Shown here piece after piece: positions 8,653-16,874 of a stretch of DNA of 64,000 bases. The notes under the pieces are model-generated. The model saw only the letters and a program-made list of their open reading frames with translations, ran no database searches and was not told the DNA's origin. Source of the DNA: Paenibacillus barcinonensis. GTDB taxonomy: Bacteria; Bacillota; Bacilli; Paenibacillales; Paenibacillaceae. The DNA lies in NCBI RefSeq assembly GCF_003217495.1, contig NZ_QJSW01000011.1, forward strand, positions 78,021-142,020. The letters run 5' to 3'. Position 1 is the first letter of the stretch, and the number at the start of each line of letters is the position of its first letter. The position numbers and the translations under genes were made by a program.

Positions 8653-9195
8653 CTAAGGAGTATATTCCATCAGCCAGCAGTCTCTCATCTGTCCTTCATG
8701 CAGTTCATGCTGCGGCAGCTGTTTAACTCGTCTGAATCCACATTTCTCATAACAGGACAATGCCCGTTCATTCCAGGCTTGCGGGTCCATCACGACTTTA
8801 CGGGCTTGTTTCTGCTGGACCAGATACGACGTCATAGATTGCACCAATTGTGTACCGATGCCTTTATTCCAGCAATCCGGTTCACCAATAAACTGATCTG
8901 TTCCATAGATCATCCCATCCTTCTTACCGTAACCATACGCTGCCCGTTCCTCTGCCTCAAGCTCATAGAACTGAATGTATCCGATCGGCCGTCCGCTATA
9001 TTCGACGATACAACGGGAAGCTGCATCCTCCTGATTGTAAAAATTTTCTCTTACCCGCTCCAGATCATGGGGCTGATCCCTGCCCTCGTAGTATTGCAGA
9101 ACCTCCGGGTCAGACAACCATTTTACAAGAGTTGTCTCGTCACTTGTCTCCAGCAAACGAACGGTAATCTCATCCGTTTGATATACTTTGTTCAT
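8653..9195 (-). CDS. AAC(6')-like GNAT acetyltransferase
   Basis: 180 residues. The sequence is close to the aminoglycoside 6'-N-acetyltransferase group: YGTDQFIGEPDCWNKGIGTQ (cofactor motif WNKGIGT), VVMDPQAWNERALSCYEKCG and a closing HEGQMRDCWLMEYTP. In that group the enzyme acetylates the 6'-amine of kanamycin-type aminoglycosides, but many chromosomal relatives in environmental Firmicutes have untested activity. Its ATG overlaps the stop of the short upstream reading frame at 9192-9458 (ATGA), so it was cotranslated with it. Confidence 0.82.
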   Translation of the reverse strand: MNKVYQTDEITVRLLETSDETTLVKWLSDPEVLQYYEGRDQPHDLERVRENFYNQEDAASRCIVEYSGRPIGYIQFYELEAEERAAYGYGKKDGMIYGTDQFIGEPDCWNKGIGTQLVQSMTSYLVQQKQARKVVMDPQAWNERALSCYEKCGFRRVKQLPQHELHEGQMRDCWLMEYTP

Positions 9196-9458
9196 TCTGC
9201 CGCCTCCTTCACGATATCCAGCTTCTGCCCAACTGCCCAGCCAGGAACGATAGGAAAGATAAAATGCTGCCCCGTATCTTCCTTGGCCCGTGTAACCTGC
9301 AACTCTACTTCCATCGTTTCCGAATCCAGCAGCCGTATAGCACCCGTCATTGTAACGCCCTGCGCAGTCAGGCTCGGTGCAGCATCAAGGTATATTCATA
9401 GACTCACGAAGACTAGCAAAACCACTCCGATTATTCCAAATAGCATCGTTTTTCGCAT
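9192..9458 (-). pseudogene. Small membrane/exported protein gene with in-frame TGA
   Basis: From an ATG at 9458, with GGAGGA 5 bases upstream, the frame encodes 20 residues of a hydrophobic N-terminal anchor (MRKTMLFGIIGVVLLVFVSL), then a TGA at 9396-9398, then continues in the same frame for 67 coding-like residues (starting IYLDAAPSLTAQGVTMTG, ending KLDIVKEAAE) to a TGA that overlaps the start of the AAC(6')-like gene. The strong start signal, codon use and the coupling at the end argue that this was one 88-residue gene. It is either a nonsense mutant or a sequencing error. No family recognised. Confidence 0.65.
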
Positions 9459-9607
9459 GCTAATCCTCCAATGTGTTTTTCAACAATTTCGATGGAGTAT
9501 ATCATCCTTACCATTCCACGCTCATTGACATCCTACTGTTCAGAATTCCAGTCTATCATACCAGTATTATACAAAAAATCCGCCGTTTCTCCTGTTTTCT
9601 CAAAAAT

Positions 9608-9634
9608 TGAAACGCATCTATTCTGGCAACCGTA
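9608..9634 (+). promoter_or_regulatory. ECF sigma-W-type promoter of spo0M
   Basis: TGAAAC at 9608-9613 and CGTA at 9631-9634, 17 bases apart, match the consensus recognised by Bacillus sigma-W and related ECF factors. It lies 58 bases upstream of the spo0M start in the right direction. Confidence 0.75.
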
Positions 9635-9692
9635 TTAAGCTCGAAGTATTCTCTTTCCCCCTCAAAAACCATGGAATCTGGAGGTTGCTATC

Positions 9693-10466
9693 ATGTCATT
9701 TTTCAAAAAAATGTTAGCTAGTGTTGGTGTGGGTACAGCAAAGGTAAATACAGAATTACATACAACAGAGGTCATGCCGGGAGGCGTTCTGTCCGGGGTT
9801 GTATACATTGAAGGCGGGGACGTGGAGCAGCAGGTGGATCGCATCTATCTGTCTATTAAAACGCACTATATTCGAGAGAGCAACGATCGCAAAATGCAGG
9901 AGACGGCTGTTGTTGCAAAATATTTGCTCACAGAGAGATTCACGCTGAAGCCTGGTGACCAACTGGAGAAAAACTTTCAATTCGATCTGCCAGAAAATCT
10001 GCCAATTACGCTCCACCGTGCGGACGTATGGGTGGAAACAGGTCTGGATATCTCAAGCGCAGTAGATCCTTCGGATCGGGACCGATTACATGTCATCCCC
10101 TCCCATGAGATGCAGATCGTTCTGGATGCCATTGATCTGCTCGGATTCAAGCTGCGTGAAGTGACCAACGACTATGCGCCCAAGCTTGGCGGAAATCTGC
10201 CGTTTGTGCAGGAGTTCGAATATGTACCTACCAGCAAGTTCCGTGGGTATCTGGACGAACTGGAAGTGCTTTTTTATCCTATGGGCGATTCACTGGAACT
10301 GTTGTTACAGATTGACCGCCGTGCACGCGGACTTAGCGGAATTCTCTCGGAGGCTATGGGCACGGATGAAACGTATGTGCGACTGCACCTGTATGAACGT
10401 CATCTGGAGCGAGGGGTACATTCCGTCGCACAAGGTCTGGAGGAGGTCATCTCCAAACATCTGTAA
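9693..10466 (+). CDS. spo0M: Sporulation-control protein Spo0M
   Basis: 257 residues, as in B. subtilis Spo0M (about 258). It begins MSFFKKMLASVGVGTAKVNT, the conserved start of the family, and continues with an arrestin-like beta-sandwich (VLSGVVYIEGGDVEQQVDRI, LPENLPITLHRADVWVETG) and a C-terminal domain ending with helices. Spo0M modulates entry into sporulation and links to cell-division and cytoskeletal proteins; its mechanism is not settled. GGAGG ribosome binding site 6-7 bases before ATG. The promoter upstream is of the ECF sigma-W type, suggesting control by envelope stress. It is the only plus-strand gene in the first 40 kb of the window. Confidence 0.95.
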   Translation: MSFFKKMLASVGVGTAKVNTELHTTEVMPGGVLSGVVYIEGGDVEQQVDRIYLSIKTHYIRESNDRKMQETAVVAKYLLTERFTLKPGDQLEKNFQFDLPENLPITLHRADVWVETGLDISSAVDPSDRDRLHVIPSHEMQIVLDAIDLLGFKLREVTNDYAPKLGGNLPFVQEFEYVPTSKFRGYLDELEVLFYPMGDSLELLLQIDRRARGLSGILSEAMGTDETYVRLHLYERHLERGVHSVAQGLEEVISKHL

Positions 10467-10495
10467 TCCTTCTTTTGCGTTGTAATATCCCCCCG

Positions 10496-10544
10496 ATCAA
10501 AGCAGTTCTCTCTTACAGCCTGTTCAGGAAGGAACTGCTTTGAT
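10496..10544. repeat. Perfect 13-bp inverted repeat after spo0M
   Basis: ATCAAAGCAGTTC at 10496-10508 and its exact reverse complement at 10532-10544, with a 23-base loop. Neither side is followed by a T run, so it is not a standard intrinsic terminator; it may be an RNA 3' structure protecting the spo0M transcript or a binding site. Confidence 0.6.
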
Positions 10545-10640
10545 GGGTAGCTTGTTAACGGGAGGAATACAATACGAAAGTAACCACGATCGTTTCTATC
10601 CCCAAACGTTTGTTCATGCGCTCTCATTCAGCCCCTTTTT

Positions 10641-11207
10641 TCATGTGAAAAACTGCTTCAGCTGCTGTCTCAACCGATCCTTATGTTCATCGACATACTG
10701 ATACAGCAGATCAAAGCTTTCTTCATTATCTGTTTGAAAACTTAGCGAATCCGCTTCCTGCTGCACTTGCTGCAGCACCTCATGAATATGTGCTCCATGC
10801 GTCTGCAAACTTGTCGTAATATCGTGCTCTGACAGACTCTCGACATTGGCTCTGAGCTGTTCTACGGTGACATGATGTTCCCACAGCAGCTGCTGCACCT
10901 TTTGCAAAATCGCCGCATCTGTCTCATCACCTATTCGCACCAATGCTTCAATCGTCTGCCCCAAATACTGCCCGCTGGCATTCTCCAGGTAACCTGTTAA
11001 GCCATTCATCGACAGCTCGGTGTCCAGATCAATAATCAGCATGATATCCCTTACCACTTCCGGCAGCTCAGAGCATCGTTCACGAATCACTGCAAATTCA
11101 GCGCGATACATATCCATTGCAATGCCACCTACGATTTCTTCACCTGACATCTCTTCGACTTGAGCAAGCGGTAGCAGCTCCGCCAGTTCTTCCTGTAACT
11201 TGTTCAT
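10641..11207 (-). CDS. DUF4375 domain-containing protein
   Basis: 188 residues from the ATG at 11207 (MNKLQEELAEL), chosen because AGGAGGG precedes it by 9 bases. The central region DLDTELSMNGLTGYLENASG with IEALVRIGDETDAAILQK is the DUF4375 (DMP19-like) signature. In some genomes this fold is linked to DNA mimicry or immunity, but for this protein the function is unknown. Upstream of the start lies a GA-rich short repeat that stays in frame as a D/R/K-rich extension to 11291; no ribosome binding site supports that longer form. Confidence 0.75.
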   Translation of the reverse strand: MNKLQEELAELLPLAQVEEMSGEEIVGGIAMDMYRAEFAVIRERCSELPEVVRDIMLIIDLDTELSMNGLTGYLENASGQYLGQTIEALVRIGDETDAAILQKVQQLLWEHHVTVEQLRANVESLSEHDITTSLQTHGAHIHEVLQQVQQEADSLSFQTDNEESFDLLYQYVDEHKDRLRQQLKQFFT

Positions 11208-11220
11208 TACACATGCCCTC

Positions 11221-11275
11221 CTGTATCTGTCTATCTCTCTGTCTTTGTCTTTGTCTCTATCTCGATCTAAGTCGA
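11221..11275 (-). repeat. Purine-rich simple repeat in the leader of the DUF4375 gene
   Basis: On the minus strand, repeated six-base units of the form GACAAA/GATAGA/GAGACA run up to the AGGAGGG ribosome binding site. The unit length of six keeps the upstream frame. It could affect mRNA structure or copy number could vary between strains. Confidence 0.6.
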
Positions 11276-11370
11276 CACGTCCTGCCATCATAACAGAATA
11301 TGTGGTACAAGCTGAAGCGCTGCATGCTTAGTTGTAGACCTGTCTGCAGGCTTGAGAATGAAGAGATCAT

Positions 11371-12033
11371 CTACAATAGGCCTCTCAATTCGCGGAGCTG
11401 CCGGATTGTATGTATCGGTGCCGCTTCGATCCCTTCAAGCCAAGGCTGATTCACCTTGATCCAAATGGTATTCAGACCCGCCTTCGCTGCCCCCTGAATA
11501 TCGTTTACCGGATGATCGCCAATGTAAAGGCATTGCTCGGGCTTCAGTTCAAAATGATCAAGCGCCATTTGAAAAATACGTGAATCAGGCTTTTTCACAC
11601 CTGCTTCTTCCGATACTATAATGTGATCGTAGTCCTCCCGAATGCCGAGCTGATCTATTTTCCCCTGCTGGATATGTGTCTGACCATTGGTAATTAACCC
11701 GATGGAATACTTGCCTCTCAGATATTGTACAACTTCCCGCGCCTCGTCCATAAGCACTGAATTACGCACATATTCCTGACTATAGAATGCCATGAGCTCC
11801 TCATGCGGCGGCTTCTCATCCCAAGGCAGTTCTTGCAATAACTCGTTGAACAGCAGCGTTTTATCCTTGTACCCATCCTCATCCAGCTCGATAATTCGCT
11901 GCTGTATATGCCCGGTAAACTCCAGATGACCAAAGTACGTATGAAGCAGACTTTGAGTGAAACCTTCAAATGTTAGCGTCCGATTTAATATGGTGTTGTC
12001 TAAGTCAAAGATGACGGCTTTAATATGCTGCAC
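11371..12033 (-). CDS. HAD family hydrolase (YjjG/YsaA-like phosphatase)
   Basis: 220 residues. All four HAD motifs are visible: I, VIFDLDNTILN (nucleophile D10, acid D12); II, LITNGQT; III, KKPDSRIF; IV, LYIGDHPVNDIQGA. The cap region between motifs I and II is helical, as in subfamily IA phosphatases acting on small phosphorylated metabolites or nucleotides. The start is a GTG at 12033 with GGGGGA upstream. Confidence 0.9.
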   Translation of the reverse strand: MQHIKAVIFDLDNTILNRTLTFEGFTQSLLHTYFGHLEFTGHIQQRIIELDEDGYKDKTLLFNELLQELPWDEKPPHEELMAFYSQEYVRNSVLMDEAREVVQYLRGKYSIGLITNGQTHIQQGKIDQLGIREDYDHIIVSEEAGVKKPDSRIFQMALDHFELKPEQCLYIGDHPVNDIQGAAKAGLNTIWIKVNQPWLEGIEAAPIHTIRQLRELRGLL

Positions 12034-12085
12034 GCTGCTTGTCCCCCATTACCTTCAGAATGTGGCGTTTAGAAGCCACGACTGC

Positions 12086-12256
12086 TTACTTTTTCTTTTT
12101 ATGATAATGGTAGCCTGTGCACAGACCTTTTTTAATTGATTTGGCAGAGCAATTGTGCCCGCCATTCTTGTCCAGACGACCCGAATGTGCATACGCCGAT
12201 GATGTAACACCCAACAGCAGAATCAGAGATAATACGATGATCCATCCTTTTTTCAT
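12086..12256 (-). CDS. Small secreted YHYH-motif protein
   Basis: 56 residues. Residues 1-23 are a signal peptide (MKKGWIIVLSLILLLGVTSS, cleavage after AYA). The mature part is short and rich in H, K and C: HSGRLDKNGGHNCSAKSIKK then GLCTGYHYHKKKK. The HSGRxDxxGGHN plus YHYH pattern is found in small exported domains of many Firmicutes and looks metal-binding, but the role is unknown. A frame start at the GTG at 12268 is possible; the ATG at 12256 has better spacing to GAGGAG. Confidence 0.8.
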   Translation of the reverse strand: MKKGWIIVLSLILLLGVTSSAYAHSGRLDKNGGHNCSAKSIKKGLCTGYHYHKKKK

Positions 12257-12381
12257 AAAACTGTACACTCCTCATTTACGCCCTATGCTTTAGGGCTTTA
12301 TCACTTCATTCATTTTACATAAAAATCCACAATCTGGATATCCTTTATTTTACGCTCCAAGCACCCTCCACAGATTCATTC

Positions 12382-13965
12382 TCATCGGGTCTGCACCTCT
12401 CTCGAACGCCCCATATACCACATCTGGAACTCGGCTGCCGCTTCATTTGGCAAGTCGTGAACATGGTGATGCATAACCGGTTTGGCACGATTCACCGTAT
12501 GAATAGAAGCCAGACTTAGTCTGCGCTGCAAGGGATGACGGGTTATTTTCACTTCAATAACCTTCTCCCGTTTGGAGACAAAAAGTGTAGATGTGAGTGC
12601 ACCCGAGCGAAGCTGGATGAATTGATCATTCAATACATACCTTGTGTGAGAAAAATCAATAATTCGTCCGGCGACAACAACTGCCAGAAGCAACAGCGAG
12701 AGCAGCCACCAAGCCTGTGACAATCCAAAGAGGACAGGTTTGAAATAGACCAATACTCCAGTCACTATAATCCAGAACCAGCTAGGCTTGAGCAGACGCA
12801 GCCACAACGCTTTACGCGGCAGCTTCTCCATCTCCTCAGATATCTGATAAGAAGGCAGAAGCTCTTCAATGATCCGGTAGGCTTCTTTTACGGGCAGAAA
12901 AGGATACAGTGAATTTATCTCCTGACCGGATTCACCCAAGCTGCCTGCGGTGGTAAGCTCCACCTCGGCAAGGCCGAGCATTCGTTTCAGCGGTGACTGC
13001 GTCATTTTCACAGCCTGCACACGATCTTTTTGAATCGAGAAAGCCGTCTTCTCCAGCATGCCCTTGGCAATATAGATTCGCTTGTCATCTGACGTAATCT
13101 GAAAATCTCCGTATTTCACAAAGGTGCGTACAATACCCAGCCCAAGGGATATAAGAATGAGGATCAGGATGATGATCGTTGTTATCCACCATGATTCGAA
13201 CCAGGATAACACCAGACTTTCCGTTACAGTTTCATCCGGGAAGAAATCCTTCACCGTTGAATACAGAGAGCCCAGAATCGGGATCAGTACCAGAAAGCTG
13301 AGTGAGGTGAACGATGCTTTGAATACGTCTTTGCGGGTAGAGCGATAATGTACGATTCGTGCAGCAGGTGCAGCTTCAGTGGAGTTTTCCATACCCTCAC
13401 TCTTTGTTCTCGTGCTTACTACATCCGCACTTGCGTTGTGCCCGTCCGTACTTGCTTCTTGTTCTTCCTGAACTTCTTGTTCTTTGCGTTGCTCCATTAC
13501 AGCCTGCGCCTGTGCTTCCGATAAATATTTGGCCATCTGCTTCTCAAGCTGCTCTGCTTCAGCAACAGAAACAACCTGCAATTGAAATGTTGCTTCCTCC
13601 CCCTTGATGCCCGTTTCGAAGCGGATAGAGGTCACACCGAATAAGCGATGAAAAAAGCTCGTATGCCGGCTCACATTTTGCACTTTGGTATACGGAATTG
13701 TGCTGCGTGTTCGACTAAATGCTCCGGTGTAGATGTGAAAAGCCTGCTCATCTGCGGAATAACGGGTTGTGAACCACTTCCAGATGATCGATACCAGCGC
13801 GATAGAGATACCGATATAAAAAATGATTCTGGCATAGAAGACCCATGTCGATACCGGGCCTGTTCGAAAAACGAACAAAAACAGAATAAAAGCAAACGAG
13901 CTTTTGATCAGATTACCCAGACTCCATAACAAACTTAATGTATGATGTCGTTTCATTTCCGTCAT
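12382..13965 (-). CDS. ydbT: Bacterial PH-domain membrane protein (YdbT type)
   Basis: 527 residues with several hydrophobic pairs: about 18-60, 225-275 and 385-430. Three bacterial PH (DUF304) domains follow the membrane pairs, each with a motif such as YSADEQAFHIYTGAFSRTRS, ITSDDKRIYIAKGMLEKTAF and YVLNDQFIQLRSGALTSTLF. Between the first PH domain and the next membrane pair there is a Q/E/S/T-rich linker at about 155-205. In B. subtilis ydbST is in the sigma-W regulon and gives resistance to an antimicrobial peptide; whether that applies here is inferred from the pairing. Its ATG overlaps the stop of ydbS (ATGA). Confidence 0.85.
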   Translation of the reverse strand: MTEMKRHHTLSLLWSLGNLIKSSFAFILFLFVFRTGPVSTWVFYARIIFYIGISIALVSIIWKWFTTRYSADEQAFHIYTGAFSRTRSTIPYTKVQNVSRHTSFFHRLFGVTSIRFETGIKGEEATFQLQVVSVAEAEQLEKQMAKYLSEAQAQAVMEQRKEQEVQEEQEASTDGHNASADVVSTRTKSEGMENSTEAAPAARIVHYRSTRKDVFKASFTSLSFLVLIPILGSLYSTVKDFFPDETVTESLVLSWFESWWITTIIILILILISLGLGIVRTFVKYGDFQITSDDKRIYIAKGMLEKTAFSIQKDRVQAVKMTQSPLKRMLGLAEVELTTAGSLGESGQEINSLYPFLPVKEAYRIIEELLPSYQISEEMEKLPRKALWLRLLKPSWFWIIVTGVLVYFKPVLFGLSQAWWLLSLLLLAVVVAGRIIDFSHTRYVLNDQFIQLRSGALTSTLFVSKREKVIEVKITRHPLQRRLSLASIHTVNRAKPVMHHHVHDLPNEAAAEFQMWYMGRSREVQTR

Positions 13966-14483
13966 TCATCCACCTCGTTAATGCGGGCATAGGATGCGAT
14001 CTGGTTCCGCAGCGCAAAAGCCACTTCTTCCGGCAAAGCCGGTATGTTATGCGATGAACCCATTGTACCGATCGACACCGAATATAATCCGTATCTTCTC
14101 ATGAGTGGCCCCTGATTCGTCGTCACAGATTGTACCTTCGCCATCGGAATCACCTGATGCACTTTATTTAAAGCACCGTGCTTCAGCTGCAGGAACTCTG
14201 CACTGACCCCATAATACCAATGCCGATACAGCCACACCGGCTGCAGAAAAATATCCCACACCGCATAACCAAGTGATACCACTGTAGTCCCCCACAATAT
14301 CCAGCCGATCCACGGTCTCCAATCATAGACAGAATCCAAGACAAGCAAGATCCCGAGCACCAGTAAACCGATAATGTTGTAGATGATCGCACTGACTCTC
14401 CACAAACTTACGGCATGAGGGGAAAGCTTCTGCTGCGGTAAGCTCCATTCCTCGGCTCCCCCAGTTTCTATTGCTTCTGTCAT
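13962..14483 (-). CDS. ydbS: Bacterial PH-domain membrane protein (YdbS type)
   Basis: 173 residues from the ATG at 14483 (MTEAIETGGAEEW), preceded by GGACGGA; the frame extends to 14564 but that part overlaps a terminator. Two membrane segments (VSAIIYNIIGLLVLGILLVL and WIGWILWGTTVVSLGYAVWD) are followed by one bPH domain with VSAEFLQLKHGALNKVHQVI and MAKVQSVTTNQGPLMRRYG. It is the partner of the larger YdbT-type protein encoded immediately downstream with overlapping stop and start; the two probably form one membrane complex. Confidence 0.85.
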   Translation of the reverse strand: MTEAIETGGAEEWSLPQQKLSPHAVSLWRVSAIIYNIIGLLVLGILLVLDSVYDWRPWIGWILWGTTVVSLGYAVWDIFLQPVWLYRHWYYGVSAEFLQLKHGALNKVHQVIPMAKVQSVTTNQGPLMRRYGLYSVSIGTMGSSHNIPALPEEVAFALRNQIASYARINEVDE

Positions 14484-14526
14484 GCTATCATCCGTCCTTT
14501 CCTGTCCGTATACTTTCCATGCCAAT

Positions 14527-14565
14527 AAAAAAAGACGACTCCTGTTCCCGTGCAGGGGGGTCATC
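14527..14565 (-). terminator. Terminator upstream of ydbS
   Basis: On the minus strand GATGACCCCCCTG pairs imperfectly with CAGGAGTCGTC and is followed by seven T. It should stop transcripts coming from the lipoprotein side before ydbST. Confidence 0.7.
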
Positions 14566-14577
14566 TCTCGGAACTGT

Positions 14578-14811
14578 TTAGTTTACAGTAAAGTCCTGCA
14601 CTTCACATAACCATACCATATGATCGGTGCCCTCGCCCCAGTAATCGTTCACCACAGTATACGACTCTCCAAATTCCCGCCGCCACTTCAGTTCAATGAC
14701 AAGAGCGATAATCCATGCCGAAGCAATCCCTTGACCATGCAATTCTGGCAACACATACAGTGTACCCAGCTCTCCGATCTGGTCTGCCCCTCCGTCTGTG
14801 ATTAATCTGTA
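14578..14811 (-). pseudogene. Coding-like fragment without its own start
   Basis: A frame ending at TAA 14578-14580 reads like real protein (LGTLYVLPELHGQGIASAW, then RREFGESYTVVNDYWGEG and HMVWLCEVQDFTVN) with good codon use, but it has no start codon with a binding site; upstream it runs into the end of the lipoprotein gene in another frame. The PELHGQGIAS part resembles an acetyl-CoA motif, so it may be the C-terminal remnant of a GNAT gene. Low certainty. Confidence 0.4.
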
Positions 14812-15251
14812 CGCCGCTGAATGATTTGCCGTAGTCGATTCGCTTCCACAAGAGGTATAGTGTACCCTATGGTGGTATCCTTCTGGTTTACAAGCAAGCC
14901 CTGCGTCTTCGGGTCTGAGCCCAGTGACAGATCATAACGGGTTATGGAGCCATCCGCGTTGGTAATCCTCATCGTGTATTCAGCCGCATAATCAAGTATG
15001 CCCTGCATGCGTTCTGCCTTGAGTATGGCCTCTGTCACAATCTGAATCTCATCCGGGCGGTCAAACTTCACATCCCGGCACGTTCTCGAACCAAAGGCGG
15101 GATTACAGGTTAACGTGATTAGCGACGGAAGCCCCTCCGCCTGTTCTAGCCGCTGAGCCTCCTTGGAATCCCCACCATTCGAATCGCTACCACCACACCC
15201 TGTCATGAATGCTACGATGATGAGTACCAGCAGCCTCCCGAAGCTCCTCAA
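14802..15251 (-). CDS. Small lipoprotein of unknown function
   Basis: 149 residues. The start is a TTG at 15251 directly after the stop of the phospholipase-like gene, with GGGAGGCGG just upstream. The signal sequence RLLVLIIVAFMTGC ends in a lipobox cysteine, followed by a Gly/Ser/Asp-rich spacer, so the protein is anchored on the outside of the membrane. The mature domain (LTCNPAFGSRTCRDVKFDRP, EYTMRITNADGSITRYDLSL) has two cysteines that could form a disulfide. No family recognised. Probably cotranslated with the upstream gene. Confidence 0.75.
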   Translation of the reverse strand: MRSFGRLLVLIIVAFMTGCGGSDSNGGDSKEAQRLEQAEGLPSLITLTCNPAFGSRTCRDVKFDRPDEIQIVTEAILKAERMQGILDYAAEYTMRITNADGSITRYDLSLGSDPKTQGLLVNQKDTTIGYTIPLVEANRLRQIIQRRTD

Positions 15252-15917
15252 TCAAACCGCCTCCCAACCCGCTAACAGCTCGAGTAAACGCGGCACTGTT
15301 GTGTCAACAAAAGCTTGTACAACCTCTTCGGTCAAATAAAACGGCGTAATGCCGGGCTCTTGTCCATGCAAAAAAGAATACGTCCGATCCCGCCAGCGCA
15401 GAATCTCATCCGCCGTTAAACGATCGGTTAACTCATACCCTGAAGCCTCGTTCAGCACAAACCATGCTTGTATGCTCCAGCTTGCCGTTCGAAACAGGGT
15501 GAAGTCAATCTGGTCTGTCTCCTGATAATATAGACGGGAAAGCTCTTCCTTGGTGCGAGTGATGCCCTCGCGTTTGTCGTGCTCCTGCACTCGTTCCACG
15601 AATTCGGGATACACACTGCGGAACCAGTAATAATCCGTCATTACATGCATGAAGTATCCCTTCACAAAGGACGTCCACCCTTCGTCCATACACTCACCAA
15701 TATAACCATGGTATAACTTCTGAAGACGCCAGATATAATTGTTTTCTTTTTCAGGATCGAAATGAGTGTGCTGCTTGTCATCCCTGGTCGCGCCTTCACG
15801 CATGTGAATAGCATCCGGGGCGATATTGCCAAGATAGAATGCTCCCCGATCCAGCCGTTCAGGCAGTGTATCAGCGAGCTGTTGTGCGATAGTAAGATGT
15901 ACCATAGGCAGCGGCAT
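15252..15917 (-). CDS. Zinc-dependent phospholipase C family protein
   Basis: 221 residues. It begins MPLPMVHLTIAQQLADTLPE and carries GNIAPDAIHMRE, HTHFDPEKENNYIW, a central KGYFMHVMTDYYWF and later helical segments, the pattern of the Zn-dependent phospholipase C/nuclease-like family (PF00882). The ligands are expected to be the His and Asp residues in these blocks. No signal peptide, so it is probably cytoplasmic, and many such proteins are uncharacterised rather than true phospholipases. The lipoprotein gene starts directly at its stop codon. Confidence 0.8.
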   Translation of the reverse strand: MPLPMVHLTIAQQLADTLPERLDRGAFYLGNIAPDAIHMREGATRDDKQHTHFDPEKENNYIWRLQKLYHGYIGECMDEGWTSFVKGYFMHVMTDYYWFRSVYPEFVERVQEHDKREGITRTKEELSRLYYQETDQIDFTLFRTASWSIQAWFVLNEASGYELTDRLTADEILRWRDRTYSFLHGQEPGITPFYLTEEVVQAFVDTTVPRLLELLAGWEAV

Positions 15918-15964
15918 AGTCCGATCTCCTTTTTCAATGAAGGAATGGGTAGATATTCAATCTC

Positions 15965-16756
15965 TCACTGGCTAACGAAACCCGCCAACCTCTCCACTTG
16001 CATTCGGTCAAACAACTGCTCCAGGTCTGTATGATATGCGGGCTGCTCCTTGACTAACAAACGAATATATTCCGAGCCGCACTCGTAAAATACGAGACGA
16101 TTAAATGGTGCTGTGTCGCCATAGTGATTAAGCTTCAGACCATATTCGGCCCGAATCAGATTCTCGACATACCTCGCGTAACCTTCATTCCACTCCAGCC
16201 AGCTCCAATATTCAGCCTGCTCTTCGGTAAGAGACTCAAACAAGGCTGTGCGGGCTGCCTGAATTTGCTGGAAATCCTCACTTTTTAACGCGAACAGCAG
16301 AGACTTAATTCGTTCCGCAATGATCTCATCCTCATAGGGGAATTCGTAATCAATCTCCCAGGTTACACGCTTTATTTGAGTCATTTTATGTTTAATCTGC
16401 AGACGGTCCACAATCCGCTCCTTATACTTCCCATATACAGAACAGTGCACATATTCATGGAACAGAAAGACCTTTTGCTCTAAATCTTTGAAAACGGAAG
16501 CTGTCACAATCGCACACATCCGGTCATTCAAATGATGCACTGGCATCGCGGCGAGACAATCATCGGGAATGTACAGATCATCGGGTACAGTCTTGACCCA
16601 TTCATATTGCCCGGTCCTGGATGAATAATCATAGATATGTAACAATACTTCGTCCGCTACAACAACAGGATGATGCTCTGCAAAAAAAGGATGCAGGCTG
16701 ACCAGCTCTCTCTGAAGCTCGCTCAACTCATTAATCTGCTGCAAAAATGTATGCAT
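15965..16756 (-). CDS. Putative HExxH zinc metallopeptidase-like protein
   Basis: 263 residues from the ATG at 16756, with GAGAGAGGG 6 bases upstream. An HExxH motif (FLFHEYVHCSVYG, H100-E101-H104) and, about 75 residues later, an SWLEWNEGYARYVEN segment whose glutamates could be the third ligand, are the marks of a zincin. The sequence before the motif (ADEVLLHIYDYSSRTGQ, DRMCAIVTASVFKDLEQK) also resembles M48/M78-like folds. No signal peptide or membrane segment. Substrate and role unknown. Confidence 0.65.
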   Translation of the reverse strand: MHTFLQQINELSELQRELVSLHPFFAEHHPVVVADEVLLHIYDYSSRTGQYEWVKTVPDDLYIPDDCLAAMPVHHLNDRMCAIVTASVFKDLEQKVFLFHEYVHCSVYGKYKERIVDRLQIKHKMTQIKRVTWEIDYEFPYEDEIIAERIKSLLFALKSEDFQQIQAARTALFESLTEEQAEYWSWLEWNEGYARYVENLIRAEYGLKLNHYGDTAPFNRLVFYECGSEYIRLLVKEQPAYHTDLEQLFDRMQVERLAGFVSQ

Positions 16757-16874
16757 GTCTAACCCTCTCTCTTTGCAAAATGATACCATTATCATACTAA
16801 ATCGACATCCGTAAATCACTGAGAGAAAAATGATAATGTTGTGCGATATTTAAAAGAGGAGAAGGAACAGGCGG

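Noticed and set aside
8698..9528. 276-codon plus-strand open frame
   Set aside because: Antisense to the AAC(6')-like gene and the small upstream gene; composition is not protein-like and there is no ribosome binding site.
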